Shown one piece after another: positions 51,916-61,331 of a DNA stretch of 64,000 nt (positions within the stretch are counted from its first letter, which is position 1; every line of letters begins with the position of its first letter). Below the pieces are notes generated by a model, which ran no database searches, had not been told where the DNA came from, and was given only the letters and a program-made list of their open reading frames with translations. Position numbers and translations under genes: made by a program. Source of the DNA: CAYJAY01 sp964370715 (GTDB lineage: Bacteria; Bacillota; Clostridia; Oscillospirales; Ruminococcaceae); contig CAYJKJ010000010.1 of the NCBI GenBank assembly GCA_964370715.1, positions 32,727 to 96,726 on the forward strand. The letters are read 5' to 3'.

Positions 51916-52962
51916 TTATTGTTGTTTAAACTTTTGTATCAACTCTTTAAACTGTTGGTCGTCTTTAATAAACCCTAGCTGATTATCAACATCTTTTTCA
52001 AACGCCGAAATAACAAAATCGAAAAAAGGATTTTTTTCACCCATTTGTTTATGCTCAATATGAGAAAACAATCTGTTACCGCTCAAGCTAATCCTCTTGT
52101 TCAAGCTGTTCAAAACGTTTTCCATGCATTTAAGAGCGTTTTGTTTGTCTTTCTTTTTAATATAATAATCAAAATAAAATATATCAGTGTTAAATGAATA
52201 GAAGCAAAACGCATCATTTATCTTTTTTAATGTTTCTAGGTAGTAGAGAGCCAACTCTTCATCCTGTTGTTTGAAAGCAACATCGCTCAGCACCCCGAAA
52301 ATCATCTGCATATCAGAACCCATTTTTAACAGTCTGTTTTCGTACAATTCAAAAAATTCTTGATGTTTTTGTTGTGACTTTAAAAGCAAACCTTTTAAAT
52401 AGATTATATCGTTTGGTTGCTCGTCGTTTTGCTCTATATAAAACTCTGCTTGTTGGTAATCTTTTTGTTCAATAGCGTTGGTTATTAAAAACGTCATAGC
52501 GTGGGATTTAACAGCAGAATCACTGCTGTTTGCCAGTTGTTTAAACATATCGTTGATGCTTTTCTTATACTCGCTTTGTTTGTTCTCTTGTTCAAATGCA
52601 ACGCCAAAGTTAAGCACCGATGCCACATTTAATATAAGCTTTTCGCAGGTTGGAAATTGCCTTATTTTATCGGTGCAAAGATTAAACGTTTGCTCAAACC
52701 CAACAACGTTGATATTTTTGGAAACGTCTCGTATAAACTGTTGTATTTCGTCGTCAGTCAAGTCGTTTTCAAACGACAACAGTGTGTTTAAATCGGTTTT
52801 TAAAAGCCTTGCAAGAGGCGGAAGCAACGTTATGTCGGGATAGCTAGCTCCGCTTTCCCATTTGTTAACCGCAGGGGTCGAAACCCCAAGCTTTTGAGCA
52901 ATCTGCTGTTGTGTCATTTCGAGTTTAATTCTTTGTTTTTTTATAATGTCTTGTATCTTCAA
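51916..52962 (-). CDS. XRE-family regulator with helical repeat C-terminus
   Basis: A 348-aa protein. Residues 6-60 are an XRE helix-turn-helix (KLEMTQQQIAQKLGVSTPAV; KWESG). The other 280 residues are helical with TPR-like spacing, as in Rgg/PlcR-type or metabolic XRE regulators found in Firmicutes. No linked target gene is evident: it lies upstream of zur on the same strand, 90 bases from the zinc promoter. Function unknown. Confidence 0.85.
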   Translation of the reverse strand: MKIQDIIKKQRIKLEMTQQQIAQKLGVSTPAVNKWESGASYPDITLLPPLARLLKTDLNTLLSFENDLTDDEIQQFIRDVSKNINVVGFEQTFNLCTDKIRQFPTCEKLILNVASVLNFGVAFEQENKQSEYKKSINDMFKQLANSSDSAVKSHAMTFLITNAIEQKDYQQAEFYIEQNDEQPNDIIYLKGLLLKSQQKHQEFFELYENRLLKMGSDMQMIFGVLSDVAFKQQDEELALYYLETLKKINDAFCFYSFNTDIFYFDYYIKKKDKQNALKCMENVLNSLNKRISLSGNRLFSHIEHKQMGEKNPFFDFVISAFEKDVDNQLGFIKDDQQFKELIQKFKQQ

Positions 52963-53071
52963 CTAAAAACCACCTTTAAATTTATTCAAAAGCTTTTGTT
53001 AGTTTTTATTATAAACGTTTTGTCGGCCTTTTTCTATTGATTATATCTTAACTTAAAAGCAAAAAAATTAA

Positions 53072-53644
53072 CTAGCGGTTAAATTGGCTTCGGATATCTT
53101 GACAAGCTTTGTCGACAAACTTTTCTGCATCGTTTACGTTGATATCCAGCCCATCAACATAGATAGACGAAAAATCAGTTATGCCAAAAAAAGCCGCAAA
53201 ATGTTTAAGATATTTTTCAGACAGTTTATCATCTTCGCTAAGGTAGTTTCCGGCGGTGTAGATATATTTAAACGAACTAGCGTTGCAAAGACCTTTGCTT
53301 CCCCGTTCCGTGTAGGTGAACGTTACGCCGACTAGCGAGATTGTTTCAAAATAGCAACTCACAACAGCCGGAAACAGGAACTCCCAAAATGGCGCTGCAA
53401 ACACAATCTCATCGGCTAGCGCAAATTCTTTTGCCAATCTATCATCGGTATGCTTTTGTTTGCCGGTCGCCTTGTCAAACGAACTAGTAGTTAAATAGCA
53501 AACCTCGGTTTCGTTAAGGTTTCTTTCGATAACATTAACCCCGCCTTGTTTTTTTAATTCGGCTATATATGTATCAGCAATCTTTTGGGTTCTTGAATGT
53601 TCCCCACGAATACAGCCATTTATAAATAGCACATTCTTGTTCAT
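53072..53644 (-). CDS. Flavodoxin-fold NAD(P)H oxidoreductase (azoreductase-like)
   Basis: A 190-aa flavoprotein of the flavodoxin-like_2 / AzoR family. VLFINGCIRGEHSRTQKIAD is the phosphate-binding loop region of FMN, and FAAPFWEFLFPAVV is the typical substrate/FMN loop. A TYTERGSKGL segment follows. It probably reduces quinones or azo compounds. The start follows AGGAGA by seven bases. It is separated from the MFS gene upstream by a terminator, and stands alone. Confidence 0.85.
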   Translation of the reverse strand: MNKNVLFINGCIRGEHSRTQKIADTYIAELKKQGGVNVIERNLNETEVCYLTTSSFDKATGKQKHTDDRLAKEFALADEIVFAAPFWEFLFPAVVSCYFETISLVGVTFTYTERGSKGLCNASSFKYIYTAGNYLSEDDKLSEKYLKHFAAFFGITDFSSIYVDGLDINVNDAEKFVDKACQDIRSQFNR

Positions 53645-53737
53645 GATAACTTCTCCTAGCAAAAAATAAATCGTTTTATTATTGGCTTTAATTGTAACAT
53701 TTTTTTAATATTTGTTCAAACAAATTAATGCAAGCAA

Positions 53738-53769
53738 AAAGATGCTGCAAACATTCTCACAGCACCTTT
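53738..53769 (-). terminator. Terminator after the UMF1 transporter gene
   Basis: AAAGGTGCTG pairs with CAGCATCTTT (one wobble), followed by TTTTTGC on the minus strand. Confidence 0.8.
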
Positions 53770-53838
53770 TACAATCTACTTTACACTAAACTCAATCAAC
53801 AATTTTTATCAATTTCAAGTGTAGGCTAGCATTTTAAT

Positions 53839-55137
53839 CTATTTAATTTTATTCCCCGAAAGATCAAAATACTTTCTTCCCATCGTGAGGAAAATAAGCC
53901 CCAACGCAAACAAAACTATAAGGCTTAAAATACCAACCGACGCTCTTCCCGTCATATCGGTTATTATAGCAACAAGGAAAGGCCCTATAACGGTTGCGAA
54001 TTTTCCGAAGATATCGAAAAATCCAAAATATTCGTTGCTCTTTTCGGGGTCGATCATGCGACCAAACTGCGAGCGAGAAAGCGCCTGTATGCCGCCTTGA
54101 ACCGTTCCGATACAACCGGCTAGAATCCAGAAAAGAACTGTTGCTTGATATATTGCGGCTAGTTGTTCATCCGCTGAGCTTCCGGCGTTTTCAACTATTT
54201 GACCCATCATGAATCCCATAATGCAGATAACGATATAAGCCGAAATCGCTATATAAATCATCCTTATTGAACCAAACTTTTTAGCGAGCGTTCCAAAAAA
54301 TATAGAAAACGGAACCGCAACTACCTGTGTAACAAGTAGCGCTAGTATCATCATAACGCTGCTAAGCCCCAGCGTTGTTCCGTATGATGTCGCCATATGG
54401 ATAACCGTTCCAACACCGTCGATATAGCAAAAATATGCTATCATAAAAAACAAAACCGCTTTGTCGTTAACTATTTCGCTAATAGTTCTTTTGAGTTCCG
54501 AGAATATATTCTTCAACACTTTAGAAGGTGGATTTTCGTGATAATATTTTTGTTCGATATTCAAAAACATAGGAATGCTAAATATAAACCACCAAACAGC
54601 GGTTATAACAACCGAGATTTTAACCCCCAAAGGATTGTCAAATCCGAGAACCACCAAAAACGCAATCGAAATCAAAAACGCTATCGTGCTTCCTCCAACA
54701 TACCCTGCGGCAAACCCCCACGTCGAAACCTTGTCCATTCTTTCTCTAACCGTTACGTCGGTCAAAAAGCTGTCGTAAAACAAGTTCGCACCGGAAAAGC
54801 CTATGTAAGAAAAGATGTAGCCGACCAACAGCAACTGCCAATTTTCAAATATAGCCATCGTTAGCGTAAATCCGATACCCATAATTGCAAAAAACATCCA
54901 AAATTTCTTTTTCATTCCTTTTGAATCGCCAAGCGCCCCGATTATAGGGGACATAATCGCAACAACAAGCGTTGCAATCGAGGTGCCATAGCCCCACCAT
55001 GTTAATCCTGCTGTGTCTCCGCCGACAACCGAGGTGAAGTAGATGGGGAAAATCGCCGCCATAATATTGGTTGCATAGACCGAATTTGCCCAATCATAAA
55101 AGATCCAACATCTCTCCGGTTTAGTAAAGTCTTTCAT
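53839..55137 (-). CDS. UMF1-family MFS transporter
   Basis: A 432-aa permease with 12 helices, of the UMF1 (Atg22-like) branch of the major facilitator superfamily. ERCWIFYDWANSVYATNIMAAIFPIYF is the branch signature, and GALGDSKGMKKKFW and QALSRSQFGRMIDPEKSNEYFGF follow. UMF1 proteins are thought to export small metabolites, with amino acids proposed for Atg22; the cargo here is unknown. It begins 13 bases after the phosphodiesterase gene. Confidence 0.9.
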   Translation of the reverse strand: MKDFTKPERCWIFYDWANSVYATNIMAAIFPIYFTSVVGGDTAGLTWWGYGTSIATLVVAIMSPIIGALGDSKGMKKKFWMFFAIMGIGFTLTMAIFENWQLLLVGYIFSYIGFSGANLFYDSFLTDVTVRERMDKVSTWGFAAGYVGGSTIAFLISIAFLVVLGFDNPLGVKISVVITAVWWFIFSIPMFLNIEQKYYHENPPSKVLKNIFSELKRTISEIVNDKAVLFFMIAYFCYIDGVGTVIHMATSYGTTLGLSSVMMILALLVTQVVAVPFSIFFGTLAKKFGSIRMIYIAISAYIVICIMGFMMGQIVENAGSSADEQLAAIYQATVLFWILAGCIGTVQGGIQALSRSQFGRMIDPEKSNEYFGFFDIFGKFATVIGPFLVAIITDMTGRASVGILSLIVLFALGLIFLTMGRKYFDLSGNKIK

Positions 55138-55150
55138 ACATTTCCTCTTA

Positions 55151-56311
55151 CTATTTGTTTTTATTTATACCCAAAAGCCGTAGTGACAGCTCGAATATAT
55201 CTGTTAATTTGCCGTCTTTTTCAAATTCGGGTTGAACCTCTTTTCCGAAATAAAAATAAAAAGGCTTGTAGTTTGGCTTGTCTAGTGTGTAGCCGTGGGT
55301 GGCTTTATGTTTGATTCCTTCGGTAAACTCAGTCCCTATCTTTGCCGAAATCCCAAAAACAGCCTTGTTTTGATATCCGCTTTGTTTCAGCTCATGTTCG
55401 GTTAAAAATCTATCGAACCCCAATTGTTGTTGGTTGTCTTCTAACAATTTTTTAATATTCTCAACTGTTTTGCTTTTTGAAAAGAAAAACGCAGAACCTC
55501 CGCAAGGTTCAAAATATTGTTTTTTTGAAAACGCTCCGTTTTGTCTCAAAAATTCGTTTAGATCAATCGATTTTTCAACATCAATCTGGGCGTGATCGCT
55601 CATCACTATAACGGAAGTTTCGTCATATATATCCGCTTTTTTCAATGCATCGATAATCTTTTCGAGCCTGTTTGCCATGCGCTCAATCGAACTTTCTGCC
55701 TGTTCGCTGTTTATGCCGAAATAATGTTTTTGCGTGTCGGTGTCGGTTAGATGAAGCAACATAAGTTCAGGCTTTTTTGAAACTATCGCATCGCAAAAAA
55801 CCTCGGTCACAAAATCATCTCGGTTGGGTTGCTTAATTCCCTCAAGCAACGACCTGTGTTTTAAAAACATCTTAAGCGTGAACAAAAAACTACCGCCAAA
55901 AAGCGAGGTGAACGTTTGGCTTTTCCAACGCCTATTCGCAAAGATTTCGGGTATATTGTATTCTATCCCACTTTTTGCCGAAACAGGCCACATGATAGAA
56001 ACCGTTTTCAATCGATTTTGTTTTGCTATGTCAAAAAGCGTCGGTCGCTTAATCTGTTTTAAAAACCAATGCCAATCGGGGCTGTTGTCGTTCGGTCTAT
56101 ATTTAACGTTAGAAAAAATACCATGTTCAGCCGGTTGGCATCCTGTTATGACCGAACTATGTATAACATAGGTGTTTGAAACAAAAACCGTGTCACAAGG
56201 GCAGACAATATGAGACTTTTCGATATGCTCCAAAACAGTTTTGTTGCTCTTTAATTTCTCGAAATCATCGCTAGACAGAGCATCAAAAGAGATAATTGCC
56301 AATCTTTTCAT
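55151..56311 (-). CDS. Alkaline phosphatase-superfamily phosphodiesterase (NPP type)
   Basis: A 386-aa protein of the nucleotide pyrophosphatase/phosphodiesterase group. IISFDALSSDD holds the first metal Asp, the SNTYVIHSSVITGCQPAEHG segment the Thr/Ser nucleophile region, LHLTDTDTQKHYFG and VMSDHAQID the later metal ligands. There is no signal peptide, so it acts in the cytoplasm. GAGG lies five bases before the ATG. It heads an operon with the UMF1 transporter; substrate unknown. Confidence 0.85.
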   Translation of the reverse strand: MKRLAIISFDALSSDDFEKLKSNKTVLEHIEKSHIVCPCDTVFVSNTYVIHSSVITGCQPAEHGIFSNVKYRPNDNSPDWHWFLKQIKRPTLFDIAKQNRLKTVSIMWPVSAKSGIEYNIPEIFANRRWKSQTFTSLFGGSFLFTLKMFLKHRSLLEGIKQPNRDDFVTEVFCDAIVSKKPELMLLHLTDTDTQKHYFGINSEQAESSIERMANRLEKIIDALKKADIYDETSVIVMSDHAQIDVEKSIDLNEFLRQNGAFSKKQYFEPCGGSAFFFSKSKTVENIKKLLEDNQQQLGFDRFLTEHELKQSGYQNKAVFGISAKIGTEFTEGIKHKATHGYTLDKPNYKPFYFYFGKEVQPEFEKDGKLTDIFELSLRLLGINKNK

Positions 56312-56336
56312 TACAACCTCAAAAACCTCTACAAAT

Positions 56337-56365
56337 AAGATACCAAATTTTGAATAAATATTCAA
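56337..56365 (-). promoter_or_regulatory. Promoter of the phosphodiesterase-UMF1 operon
   Basis: TTGAAT, 17-bp spacer, TATCTT on the minus strand. Confidence 0.55.
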
Positions 56366-56443
56366 GGTTTTGGCGAAAGTTTTTATAATTTTACATCAAT
56401 TTAACAAGAAATTTACACAACTGCGAACAAAGCAACCCCATTT

Positions 56444-57214
56444 CTAAAACCTTCCGCTTCGTCCGGAAAACCCTCCGCTGCTTCTGCTGCTGCTACTCCT
56501 GCTGCTGCTACTGCTTTGGATCTTGACCCTGCTTTGGGTTGTGTGGGTAAATCTGTCCTCGGTGACCGTCATGGTAACGCCGCCTGTAGTTGCGATATAT
56601 CCGCTTGCGCTTTGTTTTTTCGCAACGCTTTTAAGTTGACCTTTGAAATATAGCCCCACCACAATGGTTAACGCTATAGCTATTATAAAAGATATCAACA
56701 ACGGGAAAGCAAGCCATGTTTGCAGTTGGGTTTCGCTTAAATCCAAAAACTCTTCAAAACCAGCGAACCAATGATTCATCCCAAAATAGTATAAAAACCC
56801 GTCTTCAATCGTTATCATCGCATCGTCATCAAAGATATTCTTTGCTTTTGAACCATAAGCCGCATAAGCAAACTCTCTTGTGTTCATGCTTAAAAGAAGA
56901 ATAGCTCCGTTTCGGTCTTCGCCATAACCCATATCATATTCTTCATATATGATAGTCGCAACCTCAAACACATCGCTGTTCCCATACTGTGTGTGGTCTT
57001 CAACCGTAACGATATAAAGCCCTATCTCATGTTCTAGAGAAAGTCGCCTAGCTTCCAGTTCAAGCTCGACCAACTCTTGTTCCGTTAAAATCCCGGCACT
57101 ATCCGCAACGTACCAATCGGAAGCGCCGCTTTCGGCAAACGCCATCACGGGTGATACTGAAAATATAAATACAATTAAAATGCTAACAAAAAAACATATT
57201 CGTTTTGTTTTCAT
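56444..57214 (-). CDS. TPM-domain membrane protein (YgcG/YdjH-like)
   Basis: A 256-aa surface protein. A signal peptide (about 1-27) is followed by a TPM domain (about 35-160: VADSAGILTEQELVELELEA; DRNGAILLLSMNTREFAYAAYG), one helix (about 170-190), and a Ser/Arg/Gly-rich tail (RSSSSSRSSSSRSSGGFSG) typical of YgcG proteins. In Bacillus, YdjH of this kind acts with YdjG to recruit PspA to the membrane. Last gene of the cluster; it starts 13 bases after the zinc-ribbon gene. Confidence 0.88.
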   Translation of the reverse strand: MKTKRICFFVSILIVFIFSVSPVMAFAESGASDWYVADSAGILTEQELVELELEARRLSLEHEIGLYIVTVEDHTQYGNSDVFEVATIIYEEYDMGYGEDRNGAILLLSMNTREFAYAAYGSKAKNIFDDDAMITIEDGFLYYFGMNHWFAGFEEFLDLSETQLQTWLAFPLLISFIIAIALTIVVGLYFKGQLKSVAKKQSASGYIATTGGVTMTVTEDRFTHTTQSRVKIQSSSSSRSSSSRSSGGFSGRSGRF

Positions 57215-57227
57215 ACCTTTCCCCCTC

Positions 57228-58373
57228 CTAAACCAAAAACGCTATTAACGTTGAAACAGCGAACACTCCGGCAAACACCGCCAACGAAAGGCGCATAAGT
57301 TTGCCGTTGTCGCAAGGAAGATCTCCAACCATCTTGCCCGTTTGCCCATTCATCGCAAAAAGAAACGTTTTATCTTTCCATCTTGTGTTCAACAACCAAA
57401 CCGGAGCTAGAACATATTTAACCTGACCACGTTTTAAGTTTACGTTTTTGCTTATTGGTATACAGGTTGTATATCCGCCAACCGAGCTTTGCATCGTTTC
57501 AATCGCAGAATTTTCGGCTCGTTGGTCCGCTCTTGGAGAACAATTTTCGATAGAAACATCATATTTATCTGCAAGATACCCCGGCATATAAGCGGTGGAA
57601 AAAGGCTTTAGATCTGAATAATCAAACGGCTCGATAGATTCCATATAAACATCCGGCATCTTGCTCGAAGCATCCACCGGAATCTTATCAAAACTAACCG
57701 TTCCGGCACGGCGAACGTTGAAATGGCTTGTCGTCGTTACGTTGTAGTCGCCCTGTCTCACCGTCACGCTTTTGGTAGCCTTGTATGTTATATCAGCATC
57801 CGCACTACCATCGAACAACCAAAACGGCACATAGACCCCCTTGATCTCGTCTAGGTGGTTTTCGCTTTTGAACAGTTTTGGCAAGAGGAACTTTCCTTCA
57901 TAATGCTTTTTAAGCGCATCGATTGCATCTTGTTTGCTTAGTTCGAATGGTATTACATAGTCGGGCTTTATCATTCCGGAAAACTGTCCCGGAATAACCG
58001 TTGCGTTTCCGCAATAAAGGCAGCTCGTTGCGGCGGTTGTCTTGTCGCAGATTATCTCTGCTCCGCAAGAAGCGCAAGCGTAGCTCGACATTGTGTTCGC
58101 TTCGTCGCCCCATTCTTCGCTCATTGCAGAAGAATCCCAATGCTCCCCCGTTGCGGCGGCGGCTTGAGCGCTTTCGGCGTTTTCTGTTTTTTGAGCCTGA
58201 TCTTTTTCAAAAGCTTCGGTAGCTTTCTGTTCCCTTTCGGCATATGCTGCCTCGATTGCGGCGGGTTCAAATTCGCTTCCGCAATAATCACATTTAAGTT
58301 TCCCAAGCTTTCCATCAAAGCGCAAAGGACCTGTGCAGTTTAAACATTTATGGTTTGTTATCTGTGTTGCCAT
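57228..58373 (-). CDS. Zinc-ribbon membrane protein (YdjG-like)
   Basis: A 381-aa protein. Two zinc ribbons open the chain: Cys10-x2-Cys13 with Cys28-x2-Cys31, then CASC with CLYC near residues 100-120, separated by a charged Ala/Glu-rich helix. The middle has the segments IKGVYVPFWLFDG and PFSTAYMPGYLADKYDV shared by the virion-core/YdjG-like proteins. One C-terminal helix (about 360-378) anchors it. Together with the SPFH and TPM genes this matches the Bacillus ydjGHI layout. AGGG-type SD. Confidence 0.85.
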   Translation of the reverse strand: MATQITNHKCLNCTGPLRFDGKLGKLKCDYCGSEFEPAAIEAAYAEREQKATEAFEKDQAQKTENAESAQAAAATGEHWDSSAMSEEWGDEANTMSSYACASCGAEIICDKTTAATSCLYCGNATVIPGQFSGMIKPDYVIPFELSKQDAIDALKKHYEGKFLLPKLFKSENHLDEIKGVYVPFWLFDGSADADITYKATKSVTVRQGDYNVTTTSHFNVRRAGTVSFDKIPVDASSKMPDVYMESIEPFDYSDLKPFSTAYMPGYLADKYDVSIENCSPRADQRAENSAIETMQSSVGGYTTCIPISKNVNLKRGQVKYVLAPVWLLNTRWKDKTFLFAMNGQTGKMVGDLPCDNGKLMRLSLAVFAGVFAVSTLIAFLV

Positions 58374-58435
58374 ATCCCTATCCTCTCTTGCTATTTATTA
58401 CCTTTAAAGGTTAATAAAGCTATATTCTTTTTATT

Positions 58436-58762
58436 CTAGTTTGTTTTTTTGTCAAACTCGGTTACATAAGGGTTTTCTTCCCCTTGTTCATTCGCCTTTT
58501 GTCTTAGCCTTTCGGAAGCTAGCCTTCTTCCCGGAGTTTTAAGGCTGTCTCGATTGCTTGAACCAAACGACAACACCAACGTTATCGCAAACGCTAGCGC
58601 AATCCAAAATCCAAACGCTATATAAGAAAACCAGATAGGAAGACCCAGCCAAAAATGAAGCCCTAAAAGGAACAACCCGAAAATCAACCATTCCGAATTA
58701 AATATTAAATTAAGCACAACCGACAGGCCAAAACCTGTTCCTTGTTTTGGGGTTTTTCTCAA
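58436..58762 (-). CDS. Small two-helix membrane protein in the YdjGHI-like cluster
   Basis: A 108-aa protein, not recognised. Two helices (about 22-42 and 46-66) with Trp and Gly, then a basic tail (KTPGRRLASERLRQKANEQG). It lies between the 296-aa membrane protein gene (29 bases) and the zinc-ribbon gene (62 bases, with an ACCTTTAAAGGT palindrome), so it is part of the same operon and may belong to the same membrane complex. Confidence 0.75.
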   Translation of the reverse strand: MRKTPKQGTGFGLSVVLNLIFNSEWLIFGLFLLGLHFWLGLPIWFSYIAFGFWIALAFAITLVLSFGSSNRDSLKTPGRRLASERLRQKANEQGEENPYVTEFDKKTN

Positions 58763-58791
58763 TTTGTTATCTCCTTTTTAAAGAATTTCTT

Positions 58792-59682
58792 TTAAAGTGT
58801 TTTTCTGTTTTTTTTAATCTTCTTTATCACAAAATAAAGTATAATCGCAAAAATTAATACAATTGGTATTAAAACCGGCAGAAAAAACATTAGATATGGA
58901 TTTCTGAAAAAGCTCCAAAAACTTTGCCAAGCGTTTTGGTCAATTTCGATAATCAAGTCTTGCTCCGGTAGGCTGTCTGAAACATATTGATATGTCCTCG
59001 CCGCCACCTTTTCAAATTCAACGTTGCTGCTCGTTACAATCGGCATATCTTTGTCAAGGTATAGGTTGATAGTTAGATTCTCAAAATCTTTCCACATATT
59101 AGCGGGGGTTAAAAGATATTCTATCACCCCTCGTTTTACATCAAAATTAAGCGTAGGATATCCGCCAAGATTGTATATATATGAAACTACAACGTCTAAC
59201 TGTTGGTTCGGTAGGAACGCTATGTTAAACAATATCGTGTCAACCATTCGGCCATTTTCATTTGCATTTTTGCTGTCGTTCAAAACAGCAAAGTTCCAAT
59301 CGTTTGTTTGAATGTCGGCATCATAGTTTAATTCATAACTTTGGGTTGAATATTCGACCGCTTGTTGATTAACTACCACCTCGACATTAGCTCTTTCGAT
59401 GTTTGGAGAGATGAACATCGAATCGGTTGAAACGGCAACATCTGTTGTGTTTTTCATGCTATATCTAGCGGTTATCTCGGCTTGCGCTCCGTCTACCCTT
59501 ATATCCAAAACCTCCGACAAAACCGAAATTTCGTTGTTTTTCTCAAACGTTATCGAAGAACCAAGATCGCTATCAAGCGGCGCAGACATATTAGCAAACG
59601 CTAAACTTGGATAAAACAGCCCGACCACCAACAGCAAAACGAAAACAACGCTGATTTTTTTGTTAATCAATCCCTTATGCAA
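58792..59682 (-). CDS. Surface protein with beta-rich ectodomain and C-terminal anchor
   Basis: A 296-aa protein, family not recognised. A signal peptide (about 8-30, ending near SLAFA) leads to an outer beta-rich domain of about 220 residues (VDGAQAEITARYSMKNTTD), a helix (about 263-287) and a basic tail (KKIKKNRK). The start is probably TTG at 59682, with GGAGG six bases before it; the in-frame ATG at 59724 lies within a hairpin. It is in the SPFH-TPM cluster. Confidence 0.75.
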   Translation of the reverse strand: MHKGLINKKISVVFVLLLVVGLFYPSLAFANMSAPLDSDLGSSITFEKNNEISVLSEVLDIRVDGAQAEITARYSMKNTTDVAVSTDSMFISPNIERANVEVVVNQQAVEYSTQSYELNYDADIQTNDWNFAVLNDSKNANENGRMVDTILFNIAFLPNQQLDVVVSYIYNLGGYPTLNFDVKRGVIEYLLTPANMWKDFENLTINLYLDKDMPIVTSSNVEFEKVAARTYQYVSDSLPEQDLIIEIDQNAWQSFWSFFRNPYLMFFLPVLIPIVLIFAIILYFVIKKIKKNRKTL

Positions 59683-59702
59683 ACTATTCCTCCATCTTTC
59701 AA

Positions 59703-59937
59703 CTATATCCGACACGAAAGTCATGTCGGATATAGTGTGTTTTTTATACCATCTTCACCGCAGGCAAAGACACTTTGTATTTTATGCAAAACGTGTCGTA
59801 ATGGGAATTGTATACGTTCCGCCATTTTGGATACGCCACGGCGATATCGGGGTTCGGAATGCATACAATGCATTCCCTACACCGATATGTCGATTATTTT
59901 TCGCAAAGCTTCAATAGCTCCGCCTCTAAAGGCGGAG
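59703..59937. repeat. Multi-hairpin element between the SPFH gene and the next gene
   Basis: A run of inverted repeats fills the gap: CTATATCCGACA/TGTCGGATATAG (59703-59735, T6 on the plus side), GACACTTTG/CAAAACGTGTC (near 59770-59800), a nested pair ATATCGG/CCGATAT enclosing GGAATGCAT/ATGCATTCC (59850-59890), and CTCCGCC/GGCGGAG (59918-59937) of the same type as in E1. No coding capacity. Confidence 0.7.
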
Positions 59938-59938
59938 A

Positions 59939-61273
59939 TTATTTGATGTCACCATTATCAAAAGGATCGCCACATTCAGGGCAGAATTTTGGTGCTGTTT
60001 TTCCCGGTTGTGGTTCCCAACCGCATTTGTCGCATTTATATTGAGGAACTCCGGCTGGTTTCGGTTTTCCGCATTCAGCGCAGAATTTGCCTTTGTTGGA
60101 AGCTCCGCAACCGCAAGACCAACCATTATCAGCCGGTTTTGGTTTTCCGCAATCAGCGCAGAATTTACCTGTGTTTTGTTGTTTTCCGCAACCACATCCC
60201 CAACCGCCGGCCGGTGCTTGGGGTGCTTGAGGAGCTTGAGGTGCGGCGGCTTGTTGCTGTTGACCTATTTGGAACAGATTCGCAGCGTTTGCTCCGCCCG
60301 CTCCTTGAGCCATGTTCATGCCCATAAACGCCATCGGTGCGCCGGCGCCTTCGTTTGCGGCGGCAGCTTGCATAGCGGCGGCTTGCGCCCCAACCATGTG
60401 TGCAGCAGCACGAGTGGGATCCATGAAAGCGGCGTTTCTTTGCATCTCTTTGATCATCTGCTCGTCTTCCGGCGTAGCCTTAGGACCCGCCATTCCGATT
60501 ACACAGATTTCGATACCGCGTCTTTCACGCCATAAATCGGAAAGTTCTTCTTTAAGAATTTCAGTTAGATCATCAATATGCCCCGGAACTGCTGAATAAC
60601 GAATACCGAGAGCGCTAATCTTTGCGAAAGCCGGTTGCAAAGCCGCAAGGAATTCGCTTTTCATCTGGGAATCAAGCGCCGAGCGGTTATAATCGCTCTC
60701 AACGTTTCCGCAAACGTTTGTGTAAAGAGCTATCGGGTTTATAACTTTATAGCTGTATTCACCAAAACAGCTAACTCCGATATCAAGATCGATAGCCGCT
60801 CTTTGGTCGACAACACGGAACGGAACAGGCGAGGCTGTGCCATATTTGTTGCCCAAAATTTCTTTTGTGTTAAAGTAGTAAACTCTTTGATCTTTCGGAG
60901 GTTCTCCGCCAAACGTGAAACGTTTTCCTATGTTCTTAAATGTTTCAACGATGCTTTCGCCCAAGTTGCCCGAAAAGATCGAAGGTTCTGTCGATACATC
61001 ATAGATATATTCGCCGGGTTCGGCGCAAACATCAACAACCTTGCCTTGCTCAACGATGAGCATACACTGGCCGTCTGCTACCGCAATGACCGAGCCATCA
61101 CTTATAATGTTGTCGCTACCCTTTGTATTGGAAGAACGTCCGCTCGTTCTTTTTTGGCCTTTTCTAACTAGAATATCAACAGGCAATGCATCACTATAGA
61201 AAAACTCTTTCCATTGATCAGCTAAAACTCCGCCTGCTGCCCCTGTAATCGCTTTAATAAGTCCCATATACAT
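59939..61273 (-). CDS. SPFH-domain/virion-core-like protein with zinc ribbons (YdjI-like)
   Basis: A 444-aa cytoplasmic protein. MGLIKAITGAAGG and DQWKEFFYSDALP open the SPFH/virion-core family, followed by the SPFH part to about residue 290. An Ala/Met/Gln-rich linker leads to three C-terminal zinc ribbons (GKFCADCGKPKP; GKFCAECGKPKP; CDKCGWEPQPG with CPECGDPFD). Family members form membrane-associated rings and in Bacillus accompany PspA. AAAGGA lies four bases before the ATG at 61273; MGLIK at 61267 is an alternative. It is driven by a perfect consensus promoter. Confidence 0.9.
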   Translation of the reverse strand: MYMGLIKAITGAAGGVLADQWKEFFYSDALPVDILVRKGQKRTSGRSSNTKGSDNIISDGSVIAVADGQCMLIVEQGKVVDVCAEPGEYIYDVSTEPSIFSGNLGESIVETFKNIGKRFTFGGEPPKDQRVYYFNTKEILGNKYGTASPVPFRVVDQRAAIDLDIGVSCFGEYSYKVINPIALYTNVCGNVESDYNRSALDSQMKSEFLAALQPAFAKISALGIRYSAVPGHIDDLTEILKEELSDLWRERRGIEICVIGMAGPKATPEDEQMIKEMQRNAAFMDPTRAAAHMVGAQAAAMQAAAANEGAGAPMAFMGMNMAQGAGGANAANLFQIGQQQQAAAPQAPQAPQAPAGGWGCGCGKQQNTGKFCADCGKPKPADNGWSCGCGASNKGKFCAECGKPKPAGVPQYKCDKCGWEPQPGKTAPKFCPECGDPFDNGDIK

Positions 61274-61302
61274 CAATTCCTTTCATGCTAAAAATTACTT
61301 TA

Positions 61303-61331
61303 ATTATATAGTATAAGACGAAAAGTGTCAA
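61303..61331 (-). promoter_or_regulatory. Promoter of the SPFH cluster
   Basis: Perfect TTGACA and TATAAT with a 17-bp spacer on the minus strand, 30 bases before the start. Confidence 0.88.
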
